A stretch of DNA of 64,000 bases from Dyella sp. 2HG41-7 (GTDB lineage Bacteria; Pseudomonadota; Gammaproteobacteria; Xanthomonadales; Rhodanobacteraceae). Positions within the stretch are counted from its first letter, which is position 1. Every line of letters starts with the position of its first letter. Shown in pieces: positions 27,173 to 35,345 of the stretch. The translations under genes were made by a program, and so were the position numbers. Below the pieces are notes generated by a model. That model was not told the origin of the DNA. It made no database searches and was given only the letters and a program-made list of their open reading frames with translations. The DNA lies in the NCBI RefSeq assembly GCF_021390675.1, contig NZ_JAJEJV010000004.1, forward strand, positions 1,178,001-1,242,000, given 5' to 3'.

Positions 27173-27676
27173 GGATGGTTCCTTTTACTTGGTTAGCTAA
27201 CCGTAGATGCCCCCTGAGCCCTAAACCCGAAACCCCCTAGGCAGGCTCGGCCCCATTCATCATGGTCAGGAACGACCAGGAAGCTGATGAAGTCGAAGCA
27301 CTATACATGCCACAAGATGCCCTGCAAAAAGGCCTGAACAAGGGCCTTGCTCGTAATGTGTTAAGCATCACGAAAGCGGTTGAGTCGCGGGGCAAAAGAC
27401 TCGATCCCTGTCACAAAGGACATTCGCGTGGCAAGCGGGAAGTGGATGATTCTTTTGCGTCCATCTGTGACGTTTTTTGTCAGTCTTGCCGCTGGCAGAC
27501 ACACGCTTAGGTGACTAAGCAGGTAACACCGTGAAACCCGGCTTGCCGCCGGGAGCGTCGTTGGGGACTATGGTGCACTGGGCGTAGGGACCTGCGAATT
27601 CCGTGCGCATAGACAAGGTTGGCAGTGCTCCAATCGGGGCATCCGCCGAGCCAAAAAAACATTGAAGGGAGACGCT
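27173..27676. other. Intergenic region between pilA and the S9 peptidase gene
   Basis: This 504-base gap separates divergent genes. It holds the pilA leader of roughly 110 bases and the sigma-54 promoter at 27296-27312. On the minus strand a reading frame ending at 27515 translates to a plausible protein tail (YAQCTIVPNDAPGGKPGFTV) with GC-rich third positions, but no start or full gene goes with it. A plus-strand frame of 82 codons at 27262 crosses the promoter and looks random. Confidence 0.5.
27296..27312 (-). promoter_or_regulatory. Sigma-54 promoter of the first pilin gene
   Basis: Minus-strand bases TGGCATGTATAGTGCTT keep the essential GG and GC dinucleotides ten bases apart, with two mismatches to TGGCACG-N4-TTGCW. 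The predicted start near 27286 gives a leader of about 114 bases before the pilA ATG, a usual length for pilA. PilR enhancer sites would be expected upstream (higher coordinates), but I could not identify them by eye. Confidence 0.7.
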
Positions 27677-29794
27677 ATGAAAGTAATGTTCGCTGCATTG
27701 CTGTTGGGGTTGCCAATGGCATCGGCAGCCACTAACGGCACGCCTCTGGAAGATCATTCGATCCACCCATTCAGTATCAATGATCTTGTCATGATGGATC
27801 GGGTCAGCGATCCGCAGCTTTCGGCGGATGCCCGCTATGCGGCGTTTAGCGTACGCAGCACCGATTACGCGGCGAACAAAGGTGTCAGCGCGTTGTATGT
27901 GCAGGACTTGGGCGAATCGGGAAAGCCGATCAAAGTCGTTGCGAAGGGATCGTCGCCGCGCTGGTCGCCGGATGGTCACAGCCTGTATTACGTAGCGGCT
28001 GCCAATGGTGTCGCTCAGTTGTGGCGGTTGGATTTCACCAGCGGCAAGCACGGTCTCGATTTACAAGCGGCGTCCTCGCCGACACAAGTAAGTCATGGTC
28101 CCTTGGATGTCGATGCCTACAAACTCTCGCCCGATGGCAAGAGCGTGTTGTTGTCGTATGCCGTATTCACCGATTGCAACGATTTGGCGTGCACTAAGGA
28201 ACGGCTCGACGGCCGCGCCAAAGATAAAACCACCGGAACCGTGTACCAGAAACTTTTTGTTCGCCACTGGGATACGTGGTCGGATGGCCGCCGCAGCCAG
28301 TTGTACATCGCCCATTTCGGTGCGGATGGACAACTGCCGGTCGAGCCGACCTTGCTCAGCCATGGCATCGATGGCGACGTTCCCAGCAAACCGTTCGGCG
28401 ACGAGAGCGAATTTGCTTTCTCACCGGATGGCAATACCGTCTATTTCGATGTGCGTATCGCGGGAAATAGCGAGCCGTGGTCGACCAACTTCGATGTCTA
28501 CAAGGTTTCCGCCGACGGTTCTTCCGCGCCGCAGAATCTGACCGAAGCTAACAAGGCATGGGACGCGTCTCCCGTGCCGTCGCCGGATGGGAAAACGCTT
28601 TATTACCTTGCAATGAAAACACCGGGATTCGAAGCGGATCGCTTCGGCATCATGGCGTTGGATCTTGCGACGGGCGCGACACGTGAAGTCGATCCTTCGT
28701 GGGATCGTTCCGCGGGTGGCATGCAGGTAAGCGAGGATGGCAAAACCTTGTTTGTCACGGCCGATGACAACGGACAACATCCGCTGTTCGCCGTGGATGT
28801 CGCCAATGGAAAGGTAAACAAGCTGGTCGATAGCGGCAGCATAAGCAGCTATTCCCTTGCGGGTAAGCGCATCTTGTTGGCGAGGGACGACCTTAAGCGC
28901 CCGGCAGATCTCTACACCGCCACGACGCAAGGCAAAGACCTGAAGCAAGTGACGCACTTCAACGCCGAGCGCTTGAAGAATGTTCGGATGGGCGAGCCCG
29001 AGTTCTTCACCTTCAAAGGTTGGAATAACGAAACGGTGCAAGGTTATGTCGTGAAGCCGGTGGACTACAAAGCCGGTCATAAATATCCGGTGGCGTTCAT
29101 TATCCACGGCGGTCCGCAGGGTGCGATGAGCAACGATTGGAGCTATCGCTGGAATCCGCAAACCTACGCCGGCCAGGGTTTCGCCGTCGTTACGATCAAC
29201 TTCCACGGTTCGACGGGTTATGGCCAGGCGTTCACCGATTCCATTTCAGGCGATTGGGGTGGCAAGCCACTCGACGATCTCAAGCTTGGTTGGCAAGCGG
29301 CGCTGGACAAATATCACTTCCTGAATGGCGATCGCGCGTGCGCGCTTGGCGCCAGTTACGGCGGCTACATGACGTATTGGATCGCCGGTGTCTGGAATAA
29401 GCCTTGGAAATGCCTGGTCGATCACGACGGCGTATTCGATGCGCGAATGATGTATTACGCCACCGAAGAGCTGTGGTTCGAAGAGCGGGAGAACGGTGGT
29501 GCGCAATTCGACGTGCCGCAGAATTACGAGAAATTCAATCCGGTCAATCACGTGAAAGATTGGCGTGTGCCGATGCTCGTGGTGCACTCCGGTAACGACT
29601 TCCGTATTCCGATCACGCAAGGGCTGGGCGCATTTACGGCGCTACAGCGTCAAGGCATTCCAAGTGAGCTGCTCACCTTCCCCGATGAAAATCATTGGGT
29701 GATAAAACCGCAAAACAGCGTGTTGTGGCACGAGACGGTGAATGCGTGGTTGAAGAAATGGACGGCCGAGGACGCGCCTGCTAAATCGCCTTAA
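27677..29794 (+). CDS. Secreted S9-family prolyl oligopeptidase / acylaminoacyl peptidase
   Basis: Serine peptidase of 705 residues with a signal peptide (MKVMFAALLLGLPMASA). An N-terminal beta-propeller with WD40/PD40-like repeats (RWSPDGHSLYYV, KLSPDGKSVLLSY, SPDGNTVYFD) covers about 30-420. The C-terminal alpha/beta hydrolase domain has IIHGGPQGA (oxyanion region), nucleophile Ser in GASYGGYM, Asp in SGNDFRI and His in DENHWV. S9C enzymes of this kind release dipeptides or acylated residues from oligopeptides in the periplasm. I start at the ATG at 27677 with AAGGGAG just upstream; a TTG five codons earlier overlaps that ribosome site. Confidence 0.92.
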   Translation: MKVMFAALLLGLPMASAATNGTPLEDHSIHPFSINDLVMMDRVSDPQLSADARYAAFSVRSTDYAANKGVSALYVQDLGESGKPIKVVAKGSSPRWSPDGHSLYYVAAANGVAQLWRLDFTSGKHGLDLQAASSPTQVSHGPLDVDAYKLSPDGKSVLLSYAVFTDCNDLACTKERLDGRAKDKTTGTVYQKLFVRHWDTWSDGRRSQLYIAHFGADGQLPVEPTLLSHGIDGDVPSKPFGDESEFAFSPDGNTVYFDVRIAGNSEPWSTNFDVYKVSADGSSAPQNLTEANKAWDASPVPSPDGKTLYYLAMKTPGFEADRFGIMALDLATGATREVDPSWDRSAGGMQVSEDGKTLFVTADDNGQHPLFAVDVANGKVNKLVDSGSISSYSLAGKRILLARDDLKRPADLYTATTQGKDLKQVTHFNAERLKNVRMGEPEFFTFKGWNNETVQGYVVKPVDYKAGHKYPVAFIIHGGPQGAMSNDWSYRWNPQTYAGQGFAVVTINFHGSTGYGQAFTDSISGDWGGKPLDDLKLGWQAALDKYHFLNGDRACALGASYGGYMTYWIAGVWNKPWKCLVDHDGVFDARMMYYATEELWFEERENGGAQFDVPQNYEKFNPVNHVKDWRVPMLVVHSGNDFRIPITQGLGAFTALQRQGIPSELLTFPDENHWVIKPQNSVLWHETVNAWLKKWTAEDAPAKSP

Positions 29795-29811
29795 TCGACA
29801 GTAGTGGGCGG

Positions 29812-29844
29812 AGCGATGGCGGCATGTGCGCCATCGCTTTGTTC
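29812..29844 (+). terminator. Terminator between the S9 peptidase and corA
   Basis: Perfect 10-bp stem (29812-29821 with 29829-29838) with a seven-base loop, followed by TTTGTT on the plus strand. It lies 18 bases after the peptidase stop and before the convergent corA stop, so it closes the peptidase transcript and may serve both directions. Confidence 0.75.
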
Positions 29845-29879
29845 CGTCGATAACAAATTCGCGAAAAGTCGCTCGGGTG

Positions 29880-30899
29880 TCAGAACCATTTTGCGCGTTT
29901 GAGCGAAAAATAGATCAGCCCGACTAAGCCCGCTACGACGACCATGATCGTCGGATAGGCCCAAGGCTTGGTGAGCTCCGGCATATGCGTGAAGTTCATG
30001 CCGTACCAACTCGTTACCAAGGTCGGCGCCGCCAACATGGCGGCCCAACCGGCGAGCTTCTTCATCACTTCGTTCTGGCCGAACGTGACCAGCGATAAAT
30101 TGACGTTGATCGCGGCGGTGAGCATTTCCCGCATGGCGCTGATCGACTCATTGACGCGAAAAACGTGGTCGTATACGTCGCGGAAGTACACGCGGAGTTC
30201 GTCCGGGATCAACTCGGGGTGCATGCGTACGAGCTGGTTGATAACGTCCTGCATCGGCGCCGCCGCCAGGCGTAATGTCATCAAATCGCGCTGCATGTCG
30301 TAGAGGCGACGCACCGTATGACGGTTGAACGTGTCGGCAAAAATATCTTTTTCCAGCTCCTCCAGTTCCTGACGAAATTCGCGCACGATAGGGAGCAGAT
30401 TGTCGACGATGTAATCGAGCACGCTGTACAAGCCGTAGCTCGGGCCCAGCGCTAGTAAGTCCGGCGTCTTTTCGCACGCTTGCCGCGCCGGTTTATAGGA
30501 AAGCGAGGCGCCATGCCGAACGGTGATGAGATAGCGCTTCCCAAGAAAAACGTGCGTTTCGCCAAAGGCGATATGTCCGTTTATCAATTGCGCGGTTTGC
30601 ACCACGATAAAAAGCGAATCGCCATACGTCTCGATTTTGGTGCGCTGATGCGCCAGTTGCGCGTCTTCCACCGCGAGGTCGTGCAGATTGAATTCTTCCT
30701 GCAGCTTCAATAGCAGCGCGCTATCGGGTTCGTGCAGACCTACCCAGACGAAGGTGTCGTCCTCTTTCAGCGCTTCGCTGATGTCGTCGATGCTGATGTC
30801 GCGAAGGCGTGTTCCATCGGTTCGATAAGCCACGCAATTGACGACCATGGCGCTATCGGTGGAATTTTGAGCCGCTGCGACGGTGTTGGATTTGGGCAT
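29880..30899 (-). CDS. corA: CorA-family magnesium/cobalt (divalent metal) transporter
   Basis: Pentameric inner-membrane channel protein of 339 residues. A large acidic/helical cytoplasmic domain (about 1-275) precedes two C-terminal transmembrane helices. The signature YGMNFTHMPEL loop (GMN, about 298-308) lies between them, and the protein ends in a basic tail (SLKRAKWF) as is usual. The N-terminal domain shows EDAQLAHQRTKIETYGDSLFIVV, typical of CorA. A start at the Met of MVVNCVAY, 17 codons in, is an alternative since the first residues are low in family likeness. It appears monocistronic. Confidence 0.9.
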   Translation of the reverse strand: MPKSNTVAAAQNSTDSAMVVNCVAYRTDGTRLRDISIDDISEALKEDDTFVWVGLHEPDSALLLKLQEEFNLHDLAVEDAQLAHQRTKIETYGDSLFIVVQTAQLINGHIAFGETHVFLGKRYLITVRHGASLSYKPARQACEKTPDLLALGPSYGLYSVLDYIVDNLLPIVREFRQELEELEKDIFADTFNRHTVRRLYDMQRDLMTLRLAAAPMQDVINQLVRMHPELIPDELRVYFRDVYDHVFRVNESISAMREMLTAAINVNLSLVTFGQNEVMKKLAGWAAMLAAPTLVTSWYGMNFTHMPELTKPWAYPTIMVVVAGLVGLIYFSLKRAKWF

Positions 30900-30941
30900 T
30901 GGGTGATGATCCTACGCGCACGTGTGCAGGCTGCGTCGAGG

Positions 30942-32156
30942 TCAAGCTCGCGTCGTTTGTCGAAGCGACCATGCCAACGCGAGCCAGATAGGTAATGCAA
31001 AGAGAATCCACGGTTGATTTTGCTGGACAACACCAGGCAGAAGATGCGCCAACAAAGCGACCAGCAATGCGATCAATTGCACCATGAGGGCGCCATTGGC
31101 GAGACGCGATGGCGTGATGTAGTGGTGTGCGCGCCATGTTGTGCGCACCAGCAAGAAAGCGAGTGGATTGAACAACAGCAAGTTTGCATTGGCCCAGGCG
31201 GAATGATGCGCGGTGAGCGTCCAGAGGATCAGCATCACGATGCCGACCAGGCCCGCGAGAATTAGATAGAGGCTTGATAGCAACGCGAATGCAAGCCGTG
31301 CGCGGCGCGACGCAATCGCAATCAGCGCTGCGAAAATCAAGCCTGCAATGCCTAGCGGGATGCGCAAATCTGGTGCAGCGACGGGTGGGACGTCGAGGCG
31401 GTTGGGCGACAGCCGCGCTTCGTTTTGCACGAGCGGCTGCGTGCCGCCGTGGCCGTCGGGAACGGCGACATTGCGGAGGCTTTTTTGCAGTTCTTCCGGC
31501 AGAAAACTTTCTTGCCAAGCATTGAGCGGTTGATCGGCATACGGGCCAAGGCCGAGATCGAGAATCAGCATCAGCCACGGTTGTGCGCTCATCAATCGAT
31601 TGGTTTGCTGACGGTAGGTCATGCCGCCGGGCGATTGCGTCAAGCGTGCTTTGATGGCGCCGCCGAGTGCGCGATCCAGTGCGTCGCGGACGCGGGTGGT
31701 GCAGTTGTCGACGTAGTAGTCGTAGTTGTAGACGGCGTTTTCGGGACGGAGATTCCAGAACAGGAAGTCGCGCAATGCGGCCGCTTGTTGCGGCGTGAGC
31801 GCGAGCTTTTGCTTGGTGATGGAGCGTCCGGCTTGTTGGTAGAAACTTTCTTCGTCGGTGGTGACTTCGGCATCGATCAGGTAGTGCATGCGACCGCGTG
31901 CGAAGTTGAAGAAGAAGTTTTTCTCGTCGAAGTTGAAGACGCCGTAGTTGAAGTCGATCTCTTCGCCGCTAACCGTGTCGCGCAGTTCGATGGCGTCGTG
32001 GCCGAAGCGTTCCCAGTAGATGTCGCCGGGGCCGTAGGTGATCAGGGAGATGTCGAGGTTTTCGCCGGGAGCTTCGGCAACGCTGGCGCGCGCGGGGGCG
32101 ATAGCGCTGCACAGGATGATCAGGGCGATGAGAGCGATGCGGCCGGCCAGTGTCAT
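30942..32156 (-). CDS. DUF4105 membrane protein
   Basis: Protein of 404 residues with a signal peptide (MTLAGRIALIALIILCSAIAPARA), then a DUF4105-like domain with DIYWERFGHDAIELRD, FNYGVFNFDEKNFFFNFARG and the NCTTRVRDALDRAL Cys/Thr block. These resemble the catalytic Cys/His arrangement of NlpC/P60- or LRAT-like lipid or peptide hydrolases. Four or five transmembrane helices follow from about 265. Biochemical function is not established for the family. The upstream codons to 32237 add a non-hydrophobic stretch, so I use the ATG at 32156. It is 165 bases downstream of corC and is separated from it by a repeat. Confidence 0.75.
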   Translation of the reverse strand: MTLAGRIALIALIILCSAIAPARASVAEAPGENLDISLITYGPGDIYWERFGHDAIELRDTVSGEEIDFNYGVFNFDEKNFFFNFARGRMHYLIDAEVTTDEESFYQQAGRSITKQKLALTPQQAAALRDFLFWNLRPENAVYNYDYYVDNCTTRVRDALDRALGGAIKARLTQSPGGMTYRQQTNRLMSAQPWLMLILDLGLGPYADQPLNAWQESFLPEELQKSLRNVAVPDGHGGTQPLVQNEARLSPNRLDVPPVAAPDLRIPLGIAGLIFAALIAIASRRARLAFALLSSLYLILAGLVGIVMLILWTLTAHHSAWANANLLLFNPLAFLLVRTTWRAHHYITPSRLANGALMVQLIALLVALLAHLLPGVVQQNQPWILFALPIWLALAWSLRQTTRA

Positions 32157-32228
32157 GGGATGGGCAAAGGTGGGGGACGCGTTAGGGTAGCGGATGTGTG
32201 CGAAGTGGGGAGCTTGTTCGCTAGGTTG

Positions 32229-32312
32229 GCCCCTCACCCCAACCCTCTTCCTCGCTCCTCAGAACGCGGCCATCCATGGCCGCTCCCCGCGTCCCGTAGG
32301 GGAGAGGGAGCA
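32229..32312. repeat. Palindromic intergenic repeat of the CCCCTCACCCCAACCCTC type
   Basis: It contains cccctcaccccaaccctct, an inner palindrome gcggccat/atggccgc (32267-32284) and a ctcccc/ggggag stem. The opening motif recurs at 49474-49490 and, inverted, at 49402-49408. Such short GC-rich palindromes are scattered between genes in xanthomonads and relatives. Here it lies between corC and the DUF4105 gene. Confidence 0.65.
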
Positions 32313-32321
32313 AGAGCGCGA

Positions 32322-33161
32322 TTACCGACGGACCACGCGGAATTGCTGCACGCGGCGATCATCGGCTTGCGTGACCTGGAATTCGAAGTTGCCGATGCCG
32401 ATCTGTTCGCCCACTTCCGGCAGGTGGCCGAATTCGGAGGTGACCATGCCGCCGATGGTGTCGAATTCTTCGTCAGAGAATGCGGCGCCGATTTCTTCGT
32501 TGAAGTCGGCAATCGGCGTGAGCGCATCGACGATCCATTCGCCGTCGGACTGCTCGCTCACCAGGTTGGGTTCTTCCTCGTCATCGTGCTCGTCGTCGAT
32601 TTCGCCGACGATTTCTTCCAGCACGTCTTCGATGGTGACGAGGCCGGCGACGCCGCCGTATTCATCCACCACGAGCGCCATGTGATTGCGGCTGCGGCGA
32701 AATTCCGCCAGCAACACATTCAGACGCATCGATTCGGGAATCAGCACCGCCGGGCGCAGGATCGTGCGCAGATCGAAATCGTGGCCGTTGCCGAAATACT
32801 TGAGCAGGTCCTTGGCAAGCAGAATGCCCAGGATGTCGTCCTTGTCTTCGCCGTGCACAGGGAAACGCGAGTGGCCGGATTCCACCACGGCGGCAAGGAT
32901 ATCGGGAAGCGGCGAGTCCACGTCGATCATGACGATCTGTACGCGGGGCACCATCACGTCGTCGACATTGAGCTCGGTAACTCGCAGCGCGCCTTCCAGC
33001 ATGGGAAGGGTGTCGGCTGTAAGCAGGCCGTTGGCCTGGGCGGTCCGCAACTCGTCGATCAGTTCTTCGCGGTTGCGCGGTTCGCCGGAAAACAGATGGC
33101 CCAGTCGATCCCACCATGTTCGGTGGACCGGGCCGCTGGTACTGCCAGGGTCCTCGTTCAT
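32322..33161 (-). CDS. corC: CorC/HlyC-family CBS-domain protein
   Basis: Soluble protein of 279 residues with two CBS domains (about 65-190; VMVPRVQIVMIDVD and YGGVAGLVTIEDVLEEIVGEI) and a C-terminal CorC_HlyC transporter-associated domain (about 200-279). CorC is linked to magnesium/cobalt efflux and magnesium homeostasis. It follows ybeY, phoH and miaB on the same strand, an order conserved in gammaproteobacteria. A gap of 191 bases separates it from ybeY, so it may have its own promoter. It lacks the membrane DUF21 domain of larger homologues. Confidence 0.92.
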   Translation of the reverse strand: MNEDPGSTSGPVHRTWWDRLGHLFSGEPRNREELIDELRTAQANGLLTADTLPMLEGALRVTELNVDDVMVPRVQIVMIDVDSPLPDILAAVVESGHSRFPVHGEDKDDILGILLAKDLLKYFGNGHDFDLRTILRPAVLIPESMRLNVLLAEFRRSRNHMALVVDEYGGVAGLVTIEDVLEEIVGEIDDEHDDEEEPNLVSEQSDGEWIVDALTPIADFNEEIGAAFSDEEFDTIGGMVTSEFGHLPEVGEQIGIGNFEFQVTQADDRRVQQFRVVRR

Positions 33162-33352
33162 TACTCTTAAAAAGACAGCCCATGCAGGGCGGAAAAGTGA
33201 GTCTAGCGGAAAAACCGTGACAATTCAGAGCTTAGGACACGTGGTCGGCTGCCAAAAAGGTTACGGGACAAGCTAGACATGGGGCGATTTCGCTCGCCAT
33301 CAAGCCGAGCCCCACGCCAAATTGTCGTTGCCGGGCGGGCAGTTGCGAACGC

Positions 33353-33826
33353 TCACGCCTGGTAGGGATCGGCGATACCCAGGCCCTTGAGGATGCGGGT
33401 TTCCAGGGTCTCCATCCGTTCGGCATCCGTTTCGACGATATGGTCATAACCGAGCAGATGCAGCACGCCATGCACCGTGAGGTGAGCCCAGTGATGAGCC
33501 GCCAGCTTGCCTTGTTCGCGGGATTCGCGGTTGACCACCGGGGCGCAAATGGCGATGTCGCCGAGCAAGGGCAGACGAACGCCGGGCGGCAGGTCCACGG
33601 GAAACGAAAGCACGTTGGTCGCGTAATCCTTGCCGCGATACGAGCGGTTGAGCGTGCGGCCTTCGCGCGTGCCGACAATGCGTATCGCTAGCTCGGCCGG
33701 TTGGCGGCGACGAGCGCCAGCCAGAGCTGCGTCCACCCAACGACGAAAACTAGCGGGCGCAGGCACGCCGGCGCGCGGTACGCCGTAGCTCAAATGCACA
33801 GTGGCGAGGTTCGTCGTGGCGGGCAT
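33353..33826 (-). CDS. ybeY: Endoribonuclease / rRNA maturation factor YbeY
   Basis: Zinc-dependent endoribonuclease of 157 residues, needed for 16S rRNA 3'-end maturation and ribosome quality control. The metal site HGVLHLLGYDH (three His, about 119-129) is intact, and the upstream NRSYRGKDYATNVLSFP block is characteristic. It starts 11 bases after the phoH stop, so the two are co-transcribed, as in most bacteria. Confidence 0.96.
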   Translation of the reverse strand: MPATTNLATVHLSYGVPRAGVPAPASFRRWVDAALAGARRRQPAELAIRIVGTREGRTLNRSYRGKDYATNVLSFPVDLPPGVRLPLLGDIAICAPVVNRESREQGKLAAHHWAHLTVHGVLHLLGYDHIVETDAERMETLETRILKGLGIADPYQA

Positions 33827-33837
33827 ATAGGTGTCGA

Positions 33838-34839
33838 TCAGTGCGCGGACTTGGGTTTGTCTTGGGGGTCGTTTTGTTCTTCAAACGCCTCGTATGCGCG
33901 CACGATCTTCGCTACCAATGGATGGCGCACGACGTCGCGCGACGTGAAGAAGGTAAAGCTGATGCCATCCACGCCGCGCAGCACTTCCACCGCGTGACGC
34001 AAACCCGAACGAACGTGGCGAGGCAAGTCGATCTGGCTGACGTCGCCGGTAATCACCGCCACCGAGCCGAAGCCAATGCGCGTGAGGAACATCTTCATCT
34101 GCTCGACCGTGGTGTTCTGCGCTTCGTCGAGAATTACGTACGAATCGTTGAGCGTGCGGCCGCGCATATACGCGAGCGGCGCGATCTCGATCACGTTGCG
34201 TTCGATCAGCTTGGCGACTTTCTCGAAGCCGACCATTTCGTACAGCGCGTCGTACAACGGGCGCAAATACGGATCGACTTTCTGCGACAGATCGCCCGGC
34301 AAAAAACCGAGTTTTTCGCCGGCTTCCACGGCCGGGCGCACCAGCAAAATGCGCTGCACGCGATTGGCTTCCAGCGCTTCGACCGCGCTGGCGACGGCGA
34401 GATACGTTTTGCCGGTGCCGGCCGGACCGACGCCAAAATTGATGTCGTGCGTGGTGATCGCGTGCAGATAGCGCGCCTGGTTCGGGCCACGGCCCTTGAT
34501 CACGCCGCGCTTCACCTTGATCACGACTTCCTGCGCGCCTTCGGCCGCTTCTTCCGAAATCGCATCGATGCCGGATTCGGCCAGGTGCAGATTGATCTTC
34601 GCACCGTTGAGCGATTCGTTTTCCGTCGTGGCGTAAAGCGCGCGCAGCACTTTTTCGCCGGCGCGTGCGGCGGCTTCTTCGCCGATCACCTGGAACAGAT
34701 TGCCGCGATGATCGATTTCCACGCCTAGGCGCAATTCCACCTGGCGCAGGTGCTCGTCGAACGGGCCGCATAAATTGGCGAGCCGGGCGTTGTCTTCCGG
34801 GTCGAGCGCGAAGTCGCGTTGGTTCAAACCGTTAGTCAT
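33838..34839 (-). CDS. phoH: PhoH-like ATPase (YbeZ)
   Basis: Cytoplasmic P-loop protein of 333 residues. It has an N-terminal KH-like region, Walker A GPAGTGKTYLAVA (about 139-151), LVRPAVEAGEKLGFLPGDL and the Walker B-like VILDEAQNTT near 240, all typical of PhoH/YbeZ. YbeZ partners YbeY in RNA metabolism. The ATG at 34839 overlaps the stop of the GNAT gene (ATGA), and the longer upstream frame lies inside that gene. Confidence 0.94.
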   Translation of the reverse strand: MTNGLNQRDFALDPEDNARLANLCGPFDEHLRQVELRLGVEIDHRGNLFQVIGEEAAARAGEKVLRALYATTENESLNGAKINLHLAESGIDAISEEAAEGAQEVVIKVKRGVIKGRGPNQARYLHAITTHDINFGVGPAGTGKTYLAVASAVEALEANRVQRILLVRPAVEAGEKLGFLPGDLSQKVDPYLRPLYDALYEMVGFEKVAKLIERNVIEIAPLAYMRGRTLNDSYVILDEAQNTTVEQMKMFLTRIGFGSVAVITGDVSQIDLPRHVRSGLRHAVEVLRGVDGISFTFFTSRDVVRHPLVAKIVRAYEAFEEQNDPQDKPKSAH

Positions 34840-35336
34840 AGGTAACGATGCATCACGTAGATGTCGGTGGGGCCGTGTTCTGCATGGCGAAATGCGCCCG
34901 GCACCTGTCCGACGATGTTGAATCCGTGCCGCTGCCATAGGCGCACGGCGGCGGTATTGGTGGAAACCACGAAATTGAATTGCATGGCGGTAAAGCCCGC
35001 CTCGCGCGCCTGCTGCATCGAATGCTCGCACATCTTTCCGGCAATGCCTTGTCCGCGCGCGCTGGGCGACACCATGTAACCGGCGTTGGCGACGTGATCT
35101 CCCAAACCTGGTTGATTGGGGCGAAGCAGGTAACAACCAAGTACTTCGTCGCCGCGCTCGGCTACGAAACAACGGGAAGGCGCGGTCGTCCACCACTCGC
35201 GCGCCTGTTCCATTTTAAGATCGGGTGGATAGCTGTAAGTGTCGCCCGCCGCGATCACGCTGTGAAAGATCGGCCACACGCGCGGGAACTCGTCCGCGCC
35301 GATTTGCCGAATCATCAGATCAGCGTCGACGGTCAT
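34836..35336 (-). CDS. GNAT-family N-acetyltransferase
   Basis: Acetyl-CoA-dependent acetyltransferase of 166 residues. It has the acetyl-CoA pyrophosphate loop SPSARGQGIAGKM (RxxGxA, about 90-102) and the AAVRLWQRHGFNIVGQVPGAF C-terminal block typical of small GNATs related to phosphinothricin and RimI-type enzymes. Substrate is unknown. It sits between miaB and phoH with nine bases to miaB and a four-base overlap with phoH. It interrupts the usual miaB-phoH adjacency while remaining in the operon. Confidence 0.85.
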   Translation of the reverse strand: MTVDADLMIRQIGADEFPRVWPIFHSVIAAGDTYSYPPDLKMEQAREWWTTAPSRCFVAERGDEVLGCYLLRPNQPGLGDHVANAGYMVSPSARGQGIAGKMCEHSMQQAREAGFTAMQFNFVVSTNTAAVRLWQRHGFNIVGQVPGAFRHAEHGPTDIYVMHRYL

Positions 35337-35345
35337 GCGCGCGAT

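Noticed and set aside
27262-27510. Plus-strand 82-codon open frame between pilA and the S9 peptidase
   Set aside because: It spans the pilA sigma-54 promoter, has no ribosome site and shows no recognisable motif.
31425-33170. Plus-strand frame of 581 codons opposite corC and the DUF4105 gene
   Set aside because: It is a shadow of two convincing minus-strand genes, with Val/Phe/Asp-rich composition produced by their antisense codons.
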